Positions 19,426 to 29,680 of a stretch of DNA of 64,000 nucleotides are shown in pieces. Each line of letters begins with the position of its first letter. The first letter of the stretch is position 1. The notes beneath the pieces were generated by a model. That model saw nothing but the letters and a program-made list of their open reading frames with translations, was not told the origin of the DNA and did no database searches. A program made the position numbers and the translations under genes. This DNA is from Roseiarcus sp963829505 (GTDB lineage: Bacteria > Pseudomonadota > Alphaproteobacteria > Rhizobiales > Beijerinckiaceae). The stretch is from assembly GCA_963829505.1 (NCBI GenBank), contig CAWHIL010000003.1, positions 62,001 to 126,000 of the forward strand, written 5' to 3'.

Positions 19426-21514
19426 CTGGAAACCTCGGCCAGGCCTTGGTTGGCGGACGTCGTCTCGGCATCTCGCGCGGGATCGGCGTCGTCTCGGCCA
19501 CGGCGCGCAGCCAGCGCCGTTCGGTGCGCTCGATCTCGGCGGCGGGGATGATCCGGTGGACGTCGCGGGCAAAGCTGCGGGCGATGACCGTGGCGACGAT
19601 CGCCAGCACGCCGACGATCGCGAGCCACCACATGTGCCAGACGAGGCCGAACGCCGTCGCCGCGCCAACCACGCCGATCACCGGACCGGTCATGCTGTTC
19701 TTCGGAAGCTCGATGTCGTCATAGGATGTAGGCGGCGGATAGGGATCGCCCTTGCGCTTGCCGTCGTAGAACGGGTCGCGGCCATGGACGCGCGGGATGA
19801 CCGCGTAGTTATATTCCGGCGGCGGCGCGGAGATCGACCATTCGAGCCCGCGCCCATCCCAGGGATCGCCCGCGAACACGCGGTTGGCGTCGCGGTCGCG
19901 AATGCTGACCCAGAGCTGGACGAAGAGGACGGCCAGCGCGCAGAACAGCACCAGGGCGCCCACGCCCGCGACATAGAGCCAGGGCCGGAAGGCGGGCTCG
20001 AACACCTCCTGCGTGCGCCGCGCCATGCCGGCCGCGCCGAGCACATAGAGCGGCATGAAGGCGAGGTAGAAGCCGACCACCCAGCAGCCGAAGGAGATCC
20101 GGCCCCATTTCTCGTTGAGCCGGAAGCCGAACGCCTTGGGAAACCAGTAATGATAGCCCGCGAGCATGCCGTAGAGCAGCCCCGGGATCAGCATGTTGTG
20201 GAAATGCGCGACCAGAAACAGCGTGTTGTGAACCAAGATAGTCGAGCGGCGGAATGGCGAGGATGATGCCGGTGAAGCCGCCGAGCACGAACGTCATCAT
20301 GAAGGCGAGCGAGTAGAGCATCGGCACGGTGAACCGCACCTCGCCGCGGAACATGGTCCAGATCCAGTCATAGATCTTGACGCCCGTCGGCACGCCGATC
20401 GTCATCGTGGCGATGCCGAACACGGCGTTGATGTCGGCGCTCTGGCCCATGGTGAAGAAGTGGTGGACCCAGACCGTGAACGACAGCACCGCGATCGCCA
20501 TCGTCGCGAGGACCAGCGAGGTGTAGCCGTAGAGCTCCTTGCGACGAGAAGGTGGAGACGACCTCGGAATAGACGCCGAAGGCGGGCAGGATCAGGATGT
20601 AGACCTCCGGGTGGCCGAACAGCCAGAACAGGTTGGCGTAGTTCATCATGTTGCCGCCGAGGTCGTTGGTGAAGAAGTGGAACCCCAGATAGCGGTCGAG
20701 CGCCAGCAGCGCGGTCGCGACGGTCAGCGGCGGCATCGCGAAGATCATCAGGATGCTGGTGCACAGCGCCGTCCACACGAACAGCGGCATCCGCATCAGG
20801 CGCATGCCGGGGCAGCGCATCTTATAGATGGTGACGGCGAAATTGATCCCCGTCAGCGTCGATCCGATCGAGCCCAGCGTCACCGCCCAGATCCAGTAAT
20901 CGGGCCCGACGCCGGGGCTGAAGGCGAGTTCGGTATAGGGCGGGTAGCCGCTCCAGCCGCCGGTCGAGAACTCGCCGATGACGAGCGACACCATCATCAG
21001 CCCGGCGGCCCCGCCCGTCAGCCACAGGCTGATCGAGTTGAGCAGCGGGAAGGCGACGTCGCGGCTGCCGATCTGCAGCGGCATGACATAATTGATGAGG
21101 CCGGTGAGGAACGGCATCGCCATGAAGAAGATCATGATGCTGCCGTGCGTGCTGAACAATTGCGCGAAATGGTCGGGCGCGACGAAGCCGGGCGTGTTGA
21201 TCGCCGCCGCCTGCTGCATCCGCATCAGCACCGCCTCGATCAGCGCGCGGCTGAGCATCACGAAGGCGAGCACGATGTACATGATGCCGATCTTCTTGTG
21301 GTCGAGGCTGGTGAGCCACTCGGACCAGAGATAGCGCCACTTGCCGAGTCGCGTGATCAGCGCGACGACCGACGACAGCGCCGATGACGACGATCGAGGC
21401 CGCGCCGGCGCCGATGATCTCGCTGGCGGTGGGATTTTCCCAGGCGCGCACGAATGGCAGCGCGTGCCAGTCGAAGCGGCCGAGCACCGCAGGCCAGATG
21501 CCCTCGGTCATCAT
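19422..21514 (-). CDS. cyoB: Cytochrome o ubiquinol oxidase subunit I (haem-copper oxidase), about four frameshifts
   Basis: Catalytic subunit of a bo3-type terminal oxidase, about 697 residues, membrane-embedded, reducing oxygen with quinol electrons and pumping protons. ATG 21514 overlaps the cyoA reading frame as ATGA. Metal ligands are visible: FSTHGSIMIFF (low-spin haem), GHPEVYILILPAFGVYSEVV (CuB His and cross-linked Tyr), TVWVHHFFTMG (CuB His pair) and VAHFHNML (haem ligands). Indels near 21380, 20543, 20237 and 19475 break the frame; at 20543 and 20237 a single extra T is evident. Ends DAETTSANQGLAEVSR. Haem type (o or a) cannot be read from sequence. Confidence 0.9.
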
Positions 21515-22367
21515 CGGGCGCTCCTGTGGACTGGACGAGGATATGCTGGAACAGACCCGGCGGGACCGACGAGAAGACGATCGGCTGGCGGCGGCGACGA
21601 CTGTCTGAAAAGCCAGGCATAGGCGGCGGCGTCGAGCGGATGAGCTGACGCGCGCACGCGCGCCACCCAGCGATCATAGTCGGCGGGCGGGAGCGCGACG
21701 ACGTCGAACTTCTCGTTCTGGAAGCCGGCTCCATTGAACTGCGTGTTTTCGCCGCGATAGACGCCCGGCCGGGACGCGGCGAGGTTGAGCTGGGTCGTCA
21801 TCCCCGCCATCGCGTAGATCTGGCCAGCGAGCTGCGGGATCAGCAACGACTGCATCACCGTGCCGCTGGTCAGGCTGATATGGACGGGCCGGCCGACGGG
21901 TATGACCAGCTGGTTGACGGTCGCGATGCGCTGGTCCGGGTAGATGAACAGCCATTTCCAGTCGAGCCCCACCGCCTGAACCTCGAGCGCGGGCTGATCG
22001 GACGCGAGCGGTCGATAGGGATCGAGCGCGTGCGTATAGTGCCACAGCAAGAAGCCGAGGCCGATGACGATTCCGGTCGGCGGGATCCAGATAAAGCCTT
22101 CGAGCGTCCAGGAGAAATCCCAATTCGGCCGGAACGCGTTATGCTTGTTGGACAGCCGATAATGCCAGGCGATGAGCGGGGTCAGCAGCAGCACCGGCCC
22201 GGCGACGAAGACCAGCACGATCCCTACGATCACGTAGAGGCGCCACTGGCTTGCGGCGATCGGACCGGCGTGGTTCATCACGCCGAGCTTCAGCGCGTCG
22301 CATCCGCTGAGCAGGAACAGCGGGCAGCAACGACCAAAAGGAGAGGCCACCGGCGCGATACTTTCAT
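21511..22367 (-). CDS. cyoA: Cytochrome o ubiquinol oxidase subunit II, lipoprotein, two frameshifts
   Basis: About 285 residues. ATG 22367 overlaps the GH15 stop (ATGA). The N-terminus is a lipoprotein signal: MKVSRRWPLLLVVAA, an indel near 22325, then LFLLSGC with lipobox Cys, followed by two transmembrane helices. The periplasmic domain reads VQAVGLDWKWLFIYPDQRIA and TQFNGAGFQNEKFDVVAL, as in CyoA. There is no CuA site (no HxxxCxxxCGxxH), which makes it a quinol oxidase and not a cytochrome c oxidase. Another shift near 21605 brings in SSVPPGLFQHILVQ, so the exact C-terminus is uncertain. Confidence 0.86.
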
Positions 22368-24150
22368 CCGCCGGCTCGCTGGATCACGGGGCCCGAAAGG
22401 AACAAGGCGGTGTTGATCACGCCCGAGATGCGTCAAGGCCTGAGGAATATTGCCGATCAGGCTGCGGCTGCGGACGTCATACTCTTCGCTGAGCAGGCCC
22501 ACATCGTTGGAGAGCCCGATCACCCGCTCCAGCAGCGCCGCCGCGTCGTCGTCGCGGCCTTGCATCTTGTAACAATCCGCGAGCCAGCACGAGCAGGCGA
22601 GAAAGGCGCCCTCGTCGGGGCCATCCGGCTTCGGCGGCTTGCGCCGCACCAGTCCGCCTTCCATCAGATCGCGCTCGATCGCCGCGATCGTTCCGGCGAT
22701 ACGCGGATCGTCAACGGGAAGGAAGCCGACGAGCGGCAGCAGCAACAGCGACGCGTCGAGCGCTGTCGCCGCCATAGTACTGGACGAAGTGGCCGAGATC
22801 GCTGTTATAGCCGCGCTCGCACACAGTCCGATGGATCATTTCGCGCAGCTCTTCCAGCCGGGCGATCAACGCGCGATCGACCTGATCGTCGTTGGCATGC
22901 GCGGCAAGGAAGCGGGTCGACGCCCACCCACGCCATCACCTGCGAATAGGTGTAGCATTGCCGGTCGCCCCGGCCTTCCCAGATGTCGGCGCTCGGCTGG
23001 TCCCAGACTTTCTCGAGATGCTTGACGATGGCGGTTTCAACTTCGATGACGCGCGGCGTGCGCTCGATTCCGGCCTTGGCCAGGACGGCGAAGCTGTCCA
23101 TCAACTCGCCGAAGACGTCGAGTTGCGTCTGGCCCGAGGCGGCATTGCCGATGCGGACCGGCGTCGGCGCCCTGATAGCCGGGCAAGCCCTCCAGCTCCC
23201 ATTCCGGCAGGCGGCGGCCGCCATCGATCCGGTAGACGATCTGCATCGCCGCGGGCTGGCCTGCGACCGCGCGCAGGATCCAGTCGCGCCAGCGCGTCGC
23301 CTCTTCGTGGAAGCCGGCGTTGAGCAGCGCGGTTAGCGTGAAAGTGGAGTCGCGTAGCCAGCAATAGCGATAATCCCAATTCGCCGATCCGCCCGGAATT
23401 TCGGGCAGCCCAAGCGTCGCGGCGGCGACGATCCCGCCGCTTTCCCGGTCGATCAGCGTGCGCAACGTGATTAGCGAGCGTCGTATAGCCCCGTCCCACG
23501 CGCCCTTTCGCCCGAACCGGCCGATCCAGCCCTTCCACTCCTTCTCCGTTGCCGTCGATCAGGGCATCAATCCTCAACGGCGGGGGCAACGGCGCTGATT
23601 GACGGCGAATACGCGAGGACGAAGGCGATCCTTCGCGCCCTTGGCGACCATGAAGCGAGCGCTGGCGCTCGTCGCTGTCCATCGCCAGTTCGACGGGACA
23701 GTCGAGGACGACGCGATCCGGGCCGACCTCGAAAATGAGCCCGCGTTCGTGGCGCTCGCCTCCAAGGCGCGATCTGACCGTAGCCGAAGCGCAGCCTCAG
23801 CGACATCGCCATCTGCACTTCGCCTTCGAGCCCCTCCACGATGCGGATGATCGACGACGGGCCGTCGCGCCAAGGCATCAGGTCCGTCACGCGCACGCGG
23901 CCTGTATCGGTGACATGCTCGGTCTCGAGGATCGCAGTGTCGTCGCGGTAGCGGCGATGGTCTGCCGAAACATAGCCCGCCGGCGAAATGACGCCAAGAG
24001 CCGTGACGCTCGTCACCCAGCAGCGCCGCGAGACAGGCGTCGCTGTCGAAGCGGGGCCAACACAGAAAGTCGATCGATCCGGTCTTGCGCGACAAGCGCG
24101 CAACTGCGACCGTCTCCGATGATCGCATAGTCCTGGATCGTCGATGTCAC
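22364..24150 (-). CDS. Glycoside hydrolase family 15 (glucoamylase/trehalase type), heavily frameshifted
   Basis: Cytoplasmic glucan hydrolase of about 595 residues. A GTG start at 24150 follows AAGGAG and gives TSTIQDYAIIGDGRSCAL, the usual start of bacterial GH15. Other blocks are IDFLCWPRFDSDACLAALLG, GGSANWDYRYCWLRDSTFTL, TLTALLNAGFHEEATRWRDW and DEGAFLACSCWLADCYKMQG. They are spread over all three minus frames, with at least eight indels (near 24085, 24005, 23765, 23575, 23465, 23175, 22920, 22430). In the corrected frame the last residues are NTALFLSGPVIQRAGG and the TGA overlaps the cyoA ATG. Substrate could be maltooligosaccharides or trehalose. First gene of an operon with cyoABCD. 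Confidence 0.82.
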
Positions 24151-24350
24151 CGGACCCGCTCCTTAAGCCCGAGGGAGATCCGGCCATCCGGATAGTCCCG
24201 TGCTTCAATCTGCGATCGTGATGGACGATCGAGCCTCGGCGTCCGCGGCGACCGAGAAGGAGAGCCCGTCGCAACGAGCGACGGCTTGACATAATGCGAT
24301 GAGCGTAACGCCGCCCGAGCCGGCGGTGGCCGTTATCGGTCGCAATCACA

Positions 24351-24375
24351 AACGCGGCCGGCCTATCGGAGTTCC
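24351..24375 (-). promoter_or_regulatory. EcfG-type general-stress promoter for the GH15-cyoABCD operon
   Basis: On the minus strand GGAAC (24375-24371), 16 bases, CGTT (24354-24351): a perfect EcfG consensus. It lies about 200 bp upstream of the GTG start of the GH15 gene at 24150, so a leader of roughly 190 bases is predicted. No other minus-strand gene starts between. The opposite-strand SMP-30 gene begins at 24463. Confidence 0.7.
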
Positions 24376-24462
24376 ACGGAGCTGAGCGGTCGCGAAGTGC
24401 TGACGGCCATGCAGGGGGAACGCCGCCCGGCGAGCAGGGGGTTTTGCACGGAGGAGGCCGCG

Positions 24463-25344
24463 ATGGTGATCGAGACGGTGCTGGACTTCCATGCGACGAT
24501 TGGCGAATCCCCGACCTGGGTCGCTGACGAGCGCGCGCTTTATTGGATCGACGTCAAGGCGCCGGCGCTGCACCGCTATTGTCCAGACGACGAAGCGACG
24601 CGCAGCTGGCCGATGACGAGCGATATCGGCGGTTTCGCGCTGACCGGCGATGGGGGCGCGGTGGTGGCCCTCCGGCAGGGGCTATTTCGCCTCGACCTCG
24701 ATAGCGGCGCGCTACACCTGCTGGCGCCTCCGCCATTCGACCCGGCGCTGTTTCGCTTCAACGAAGGCGCCTGCGACGCCAACGGCCGATTCTGGATCGG
24801 CGTGATGTTCGATCCGCTGAAAGGATCGCCGCCCGCTCAGCCGGGAAGGCTCCACAGTTTCACTTTTGCGGAAGGGCTTCGTGAGGAACCGGACGCCGCC
24901 GAGTTGCACAATGGCATGGCCTGGAGCGGCGACGGCAAGACGTTCTTCCTGTCGCACAGCAATTCAGGCGAGATCATCGCCTTCGATTACGAGGGGAACG
25001 GCGGCGCGATCTCGAACCGCCGGGTTTTCGCAACTGTGCCCGCCGAACTCGGCATCCCCGATGGCGCCGCGATCGACACGGAGGGCGGTTATTGGTCGGC
25101 GCTTCATGGCGGCGGCAAGCTTCGCCGCTTTCACCCCGACGGCTCCTTCGATCGCGACATCGACCTACCCGTCAGCCAGCCGACAATGCCCGCCTTCGCG
25201 GGCGAGGACCTCGCCACGCTCTACGTCACCAGCGCGTCGGATCACATGAGCGAAGAGGCGAAGGCAAGGGAGCCGCACGCAGGAGGGCTGTTTCGCCTCG
25301 ACGCGGGGAGCCGCGGCGTCGCGCGGTCCTTTCTGGTCCGCTGA
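24463..25344 (+). CDS. SMP-30/gluconolactonase/LRE-family protein
   Basis: Intact protein of 293 residues from ATG 24463, which has GGAGGAGG just upstream. It is the classical regucalcin/gluconolactonase type: metal ligands are the Glu of ATIGESPTWVADE, the Asn region RFNEGACDANGRFWIG, and HNGMAWSGDGK carrying the catalytic Asp; the C-terminus has YVTSASDHMSEEAKA and GGLFRLD. Predicted to open aldono-lactones such as gluconolactone, the product expected from a glucose-oxidising GMC enzyme. Divergent from the GH15-cyo operon and convergent with the debranching gene, which follows almost without a gap. Confidence 0.9.
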   Translation: MVIETVLDFHATIGESPTWVADERALYWIDVKAPALHRYCPDDEATRSWPMTSDIGGFALTGDGGAVVALRQGLFRLDLDSGALHLLAPPPFDPALFRFNEGACDANGRFWIGVMFDPLKGSPPAQPGRLHSFTFAEGLREEPDAAELHNGMAWSGDGKTFFLSHSNSGEIIAFDYEGNGGAISNRRVFATVPAELGIPDGAAIDTEGGYWSALHGGGKLRRFHPDGSFDRDIDLPVSQPTMPAFAGEDLATLYVTSASDHMSEEAKAREPHAGGLFRLDAGSRGVARSFLVR

Positions 25345-27603
25345 TCATTGCGAGATGCAGAGCCAACGCGGCGAAGCCGGACGAGGCGCTTCCAGGGACG
25401 GGCTGATCGATAACGTCGAGCGAGACCAGGATGCCGTGACCGATCCCGCCGGCATGTTCGCGAATCGCAATGCTTCTCAGCTCGACCGCATCGTGCTCGC
25501 CCTTCAGCACCTTGAAAGCGTGTCGTTCCCGTCCCGCCAGAAGCGGATGTCAAAGCGCTTCCGCCCAAGCCGCAGATCGGTCAATGTCACATCCGGCAAC
25601 CAGTCCGGAAGGGCGGGGTCGATGTACAGCTTGCCGCGCGGAGCATCCTGCTGCAGCCCCAGCATCGCCTGCAACAGCATGAACGGCGTCCCGGCAGCCC
25701 AGGCCTGCGGCACATTCGCGCCGACATACTGCACCGGAAAGCTCGTGGGATCGCGCTGCAGTCCCGCATAAAGTTCAGGCAACTGATTCAAAAGGAAATG
25801 GCTCGCCGCGTCGCTGATGTCGCGCGCCACCGCCGCCGCTTCGGCAGCAAAACCATAGCGTCGCATGCCGAGCGCGATGAGGGAATTGTCGTGAGGCCAA
25901 ACCGCCCCGGTCTGGTAATTGTAAGGGTTAAACGAGGGATGGTTGGCCGACAGCGTGCGGATGCCCCAGCCGCTCCACATATCCTTGCTCATTAGACGCT
26001 TCACCACCGTCGCCGGCGCGTTCCGGCGCAACAATGCCTGACCATAGGCATTGCCCAACATTGGACGTCACGGAGAGCACTTTTTTCTTATCGCCGTCCA
26101 AGGCGTAGGCGTAGAAGCCTGACTTCTCGTCCCAGAAGACGTCGTTGAACTTTTCGAACAGCGCGCCCGCCTTATTACGCAAAGCGGTTGCGCGCCGTTT
26201 GTCGCCCAGGTGGTCGTAGATTTCGGCCATGCGCCGCCAGGCGTCATACACATAGCCCTGCACCTCGCACAGCGCCTTCGGCCCATGCACCAGAGCGCCG
26301 TCACGATACATCACCGCATCCCCTGAATTTTTCCAAGCCATGTTCTCCAACCCGGCCGACGAGCGCGTTTGGTATTCCTGAAACCCGTCGCCGTCGCGGT
26401 CGCCATATTTGTCGATCCAGGCCAGGCAGGCTTCGGCAGTGGGCAAATGCCGCTCGATCAGGTCGTTGTCGCCGGTGGCCCGCCACGCCGCGTGCAGCGC
26501 CACCAGATAGAGCGGCGTCGCGTCGGCCGTGCCGTAGTAGGGCGTGTGCGGGATCAGCTTGAAATGCGCGAGCTCCCCATAACGCAGCTCGTGCAGGATC
26601 TTGCCCGGCTCTGCATCACGGTAGTCGTCGCGCTCGGTCGCCTGAAGTCGCCCCAGGACCGCCAGCGTCCCGGCGGCAAATTCGGGATAGACGATCATGG
26701 TCTGCAGCGAGACAACCAGGGTGTCGCGGCCGAACAGCGCTACGAACCACGGCAGCCCGGCGGCGGGCACGAACACCATGTGGTCGGAACCCTCCAGGGG
26801 CAGTCGCAGGGATGCCATGTCCTGCACCCCTTGATCATAGCAGCGATGGAACTCCTCGTTGCTGCTCTGGATCTTCAAAACCTTGCGCCGCCAATCCTCC
26901 ATCTTGCGGGCATGACCCGACACCGAGCTGTCCGTGGCGGACTTCGCGGTGCCCGGATGCGCTCCGCGCCGTCCACGAGGTCGTAGGTCAGGCGGCGATG
27001 CCATCCCTGCCCGGCCTTCAGACAAATGTCGAAGCTTAGCCGGCCGTTTGCGCTCCCTGCCGGCCCGTCGCCGCTTGAGCCGGTCTGGACGATAACCTCG
27101 CGGCAAAAATCCTTGTTGCGATAGGTCAGGCGGAACGTCTGTCGGCTCGGGGACCAGGACGTCGCGATGCGGCCGCGCCGCAAGATCTGGTTGCTCTTCA
27201 CCTCGAAGATGTCGGCGAAATCGGCGCGGATCGCGATTTCCAGGTTGAAACGCACTCGGTTCAAGCTGTTGTTGGTGACGTCGATGTCCTCGTGCATCCC
27301 GCCATCGATATGGCGGCTGATCACCAGACCCACCGTGCGCGCGGCGATTGGGCCGCCCTCGGTCGCGATCGCGCGGTTAGTGAGGAAGATTCGCGCGGCG
27401 TGATGGGCGATTGCGCCGCCGTTGAGCAGGTCCCACGGTTCGCCGTTGGCGTAGATCGACCAGGCGCTGATCACACGGGTGTCGCGGAAATAGAGCCCGC
27501 GTACGCTGGGGGCGCTCACCTGCCCGTCGGGCGCCGTCACCAGCACCGTCTGGCCCTGGTGGATGGTGATCTGCGCCGGGCCGACTCGAACCTTGAACGC
27601 CAT
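25345..27603 (-). CDS. Amylo-alpha-1,6-glucosidase-type (glycogen debranching) protein, about four frameshifts
   Basis: About 750 residues from ATG 27603 (GGGAG eight bases upstream). The N-terminal GDE_N_bis-like domain reads APDGQVSAPSVRGLYFRDTR and SIYANGEPWDLLNGG. The (alpha/alpha)6 catalytic part has AGLPWFVALFGRDTLVVSLQ, TPYYGTADATPLYLVALHAA, DGDGFQEYQTRSSAGLENMA and TGAVWPHDNSLIALGMRRYG. Frame changes are near 26945, 26060, 25515 and 25380. The C-terminus is uncertain; a TGA at 25345-25347 abuts the convergent SMP-30 stop. Expected to act on branched alpha-glucans or related oligosaccharides in the cytoplasm. A perfect EcfG-type promoter lies upstream. Confidence 0.82.
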
Positions 27604-27706
27604 TTGCGGAACTCCCGCCACAGTGCGCCGGAGCCCGATCTCTGTCGCCGAGGTCCACCGCCTGACCACCCGCCACGGAGCGGCGTACCAACCGAGCTTG
27701 TTTCAA

Positions 27707-27731
27707 AACGCAAAGGGCTAAGGCCGGTTCC
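27707..27731 (-). promoter_or_regulatory. EcfG-type general-stress promoter for the debranching gene
   Basis: GGAAC (27731-27727), 16 bases, CGTT (27710-27707) on the minus strand, a perfect match. The ATG of the debranching gene is about 100 bp downstream at 27603. Third perfect copy in this window, again directly before a cargo gene and correctly oriented. Confidence 0.72.
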
Positions 27732-28063
27732 GACGCGAAGGCAATTTACGTCGCCCAGCGTTGTTAACGGACATTCAGGAACTCGACTCCGTTGATGGTA
27801 GTTCGGAGGGCGTCTTCTGTTTGGTCGCCGACGAAGGTCTCTCGCGAGCGGCGGACAATGCGCCTTCGCGGTAGGTCCGCTTCCTCGCCCAATTGAAGCA
27901 TTCAGGGCAGCGACTTACGACGGCAGCTAAACGTCGACTCCCACCGTCTGGAGTGCGCACGAAGCGGACGGTCGCCGGCAGGTTTGAGAACGGGTCATAT
28001 CCAGTGCTTTGCTGCCTTTCCCCCGAGGGCCGAAACAAAACTGGGTCTGCTTACGCTCTGGCT
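27732..28063. other. Intergenic region with a dispersed repeat, no gene seen
   Basis: The 332 bp between the debranching gene's promoter and the end of the AraC gene carry no convincing protein. They include copy A of the 70-bp dispersed repeat (27871-27940). A minus-strand frame through the repeat encodes FNWARKRTYREG, matching the other copy, but has no recognisable function. Confidence 0.5.
27871..27940. repeat. Dispersed 70-bp repeat, copy A
   Basis: The first 26 bases (27871-27896, beginning GTAGGTCCGCTTCCTCGCCC) are identical to 30638-30663, the last ten (ACGTCGACTC) are identical to 30698-30707, and the middle 34 are about 55 percent identical, without gaps. Both copies are intergenic. 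Confidence 0.7.
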
Positions 28064-29074
28064 TCAACTCGCCGTTGCGCGAAACCGACTTGGCGGAACT
28101 CCCGTCCATCGCCGAAACGCTCGCGTGAAGGTGGTCTGATCGGAATAGCCGAGGTCCGTCGCAATGCTTGTGATTGTGAGGTTTCCTTCCTTGAGCCGCT
28201 TGAGCGTTTCGCTCCTGCGTACATCGGCCAGCAACTCTGAAAAACTCGCGCCCTCTCCGTTGAGTTGGCGCTGAAACGTGCGCGCGCTCATTCCCGCTGC
28301 GGCGATCACGCGCTCCATGCTCGGCGCCTCGTCATTTTCGATCATCAAGCTCAGAAAGGCCTTCACCAATCGGAGAAAGCTCCCGTCGCCGCGCAGCGAA
28401 GCCCCGCTTTCGAGCGCTCTGGGATTGAGACGATCTCTTGCCACCTTGCTAAATGGGCGCTCGATGACCCGGTCCTCGATCAGCGCCGTAATCCCCCGCG
28501 ATTCCACTGCGATGACACGGTCGCCGAACCAGCGCCGAAGGTGCTCAACCTTGTGCACGGGATGGGGAGGAATTTCGATTGTCGCAAATCGAGGCGGAGG
28601 ATTGCCCGCCATGCCGAGGATGCGATCGATCATGGCTGCGGCGTACTGCAGAAGTGTGTGCTTCGTCTCGGGGTCGAACCTGTGGGCGAAGAACTCCCGC
28701 ACGACGTACTGGCCGGCCTTCCTCTCGAACAACACCTGCTCGTGCGAGCAGTAGTAAGGCAGTGCGGCGACGATCCTTGCAAGCGCTTCCCCCGGAGTTC
28801 GCGCCCCAAGGGCGACCCTTCCGAGCATGGCGACCTCCAGGTCGCTCGTTTGCGAAACGATTCGGCAAGGAAGGTCCGGCCCGTGTTCCCGCGCGGCATT
28901 CCGCAGCAGAGCGGCCACGTGCCCCAAAGGTATCGGACGGAAGGGATCGGTAATCGGGCTCGTCGAGAGGTCGACTTCCGCGAGCGCGCGTTCGACCGAG
29001 GCGCCCTCGCGGGCGAGCCAGCGCAACGTCGGCAAAAGCGCAAAACCTCGTATCAAGGGAATTGCCGCAGACAT
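28064..29074 (-). CDS. AraC-family transcriptional regulator with arabinose-binding-like N-terminal domain
   Basis: Intact 336-residue protein. The N-terminal 190 residues match the regulatory domain of the OruR/ArgR-like AraC group (GRVALGARTPGEALARIVAA, PHPVHKVEHLRRWFGDRV). The C-terminal domain has two helix-turn-helices: AAAGMSARTFQRQLNGEGAS and ITSIATDLGYSDQTTFTRAF, followed by RRWTGVPPSRFR. It is divergent from the small membrane protein and cysteine-rich protein genes at 29248 and 29681, its most likely targets; effector unknown. One of the unbroken genes of the left region. Confidence 0.92.
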   Translation of the reverse strand: MSAAIPLIRGFALLPTLRWLAREGASVERALAEVDLSTSPITDPFRPIPLGHVAALLRNAAREHGPDLPCRIVSQTSDLEVAMLGRVALGARTPGEALARIVAALPYYCSHEQVLFERKAGQYVVREFFAHRFDPETKHTLLQYAAAMIDRILGMAGNPPPRFATIEIPPHPVHKVEHLRRWFGDRVIAVESRGITALIEDRVIERPFSKVARDRLNPRALESGASLRGDGSFLRLVKAFLSLMIENDEAPSMERVIAAAGMSARTFQRQLNGEGASFSELLADVRRSETLKRLKEGNLTITSIATDLGYSDQTTFTRAFRRWTGVPPSRFRATAS

Positions 29075-29247
29075 CGCGCCATCCGACCCAGTCCTTCAGG
29101 CTGCATCAAGCCGAACAGATATTTTGGCGTCAAATGGCCAAGCCGACGTCCCAACTTCCGCCTATACCCGTCCAAAGGGATGCGCACGCGGGGGGTATAG
29201 ACCCTTCGGGCGGCGCGGGTCCGTTATCCAAGAGGGGCAGACGAACG

Positions 29248-29641
29248 ATGAACCCCGGAGAAGCGCAATCGGCCACGCTTTGGATGCGAGCGGCGTCGGG
29301 GCTCGAAGTCTTGACCGGACTCGCGCTCGTCGTCGCTCCGTCGCTGTTGGCGCGCCTTCTCTTCGGCTCGGACCTGAACGCGGTCGGGCGAGGCGGTGGG
29401 CCGCATCGCCGGGCTTGTCATGGTCTGCCTTGCCGCGGGCTGCTGGCCGCGCGACGCGGACGTTGGCCGGCCCCAGGCTTTGATCCCGCTCGCAGCGTTG
29501 GGCTGGCTTGCAGCGGCATATCTCGTCGTTTTCGGCGCCGCCGGCGCCAATGTCGGGTTGCTGCTTTGGCCTGCTGCGGCGCTGCACCTGATTTTGGCGC
29601 TCCTGCTGACGCGAGCCTCGATGCAAAGCCGGCGCGGGTAA
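29248..29641 (+). CDS. Small four-helix membrane protein, one frameshift
   Basis: About 130 residues from ATG 29248. Hydrophobic segments are ASGLEVLTGLALVVAPSLLA, then after an indel near 29392 VGRIAGLVMVCLAAGCW, PLAALGWLAAAYLVVFGA and NVGLLLWPAAALHLILALLL. I do not recognise a family with confidence. It is 174 bp from the divergent AraC gene and 39 bp before the cysteine-rich protein, so the two plus-strand genes may form an operon controlled by that regulator. Confidence 0.7.
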
Positions 29642-29680
29642 GCCAGGGCGGCGAAGTTCGAGCGTGAGGGAGAGACGGAG

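Noticed and set aside
18363..22367. Cytochrome c oxidase (caa3) reading of the oxidase cluster
   Set aside because: Subunit II lacks the CuA cysteine/histidine motif and any cytochrome c domain and has CyoA-type residues and a lipobox, so a quinol oxidase is the better call.
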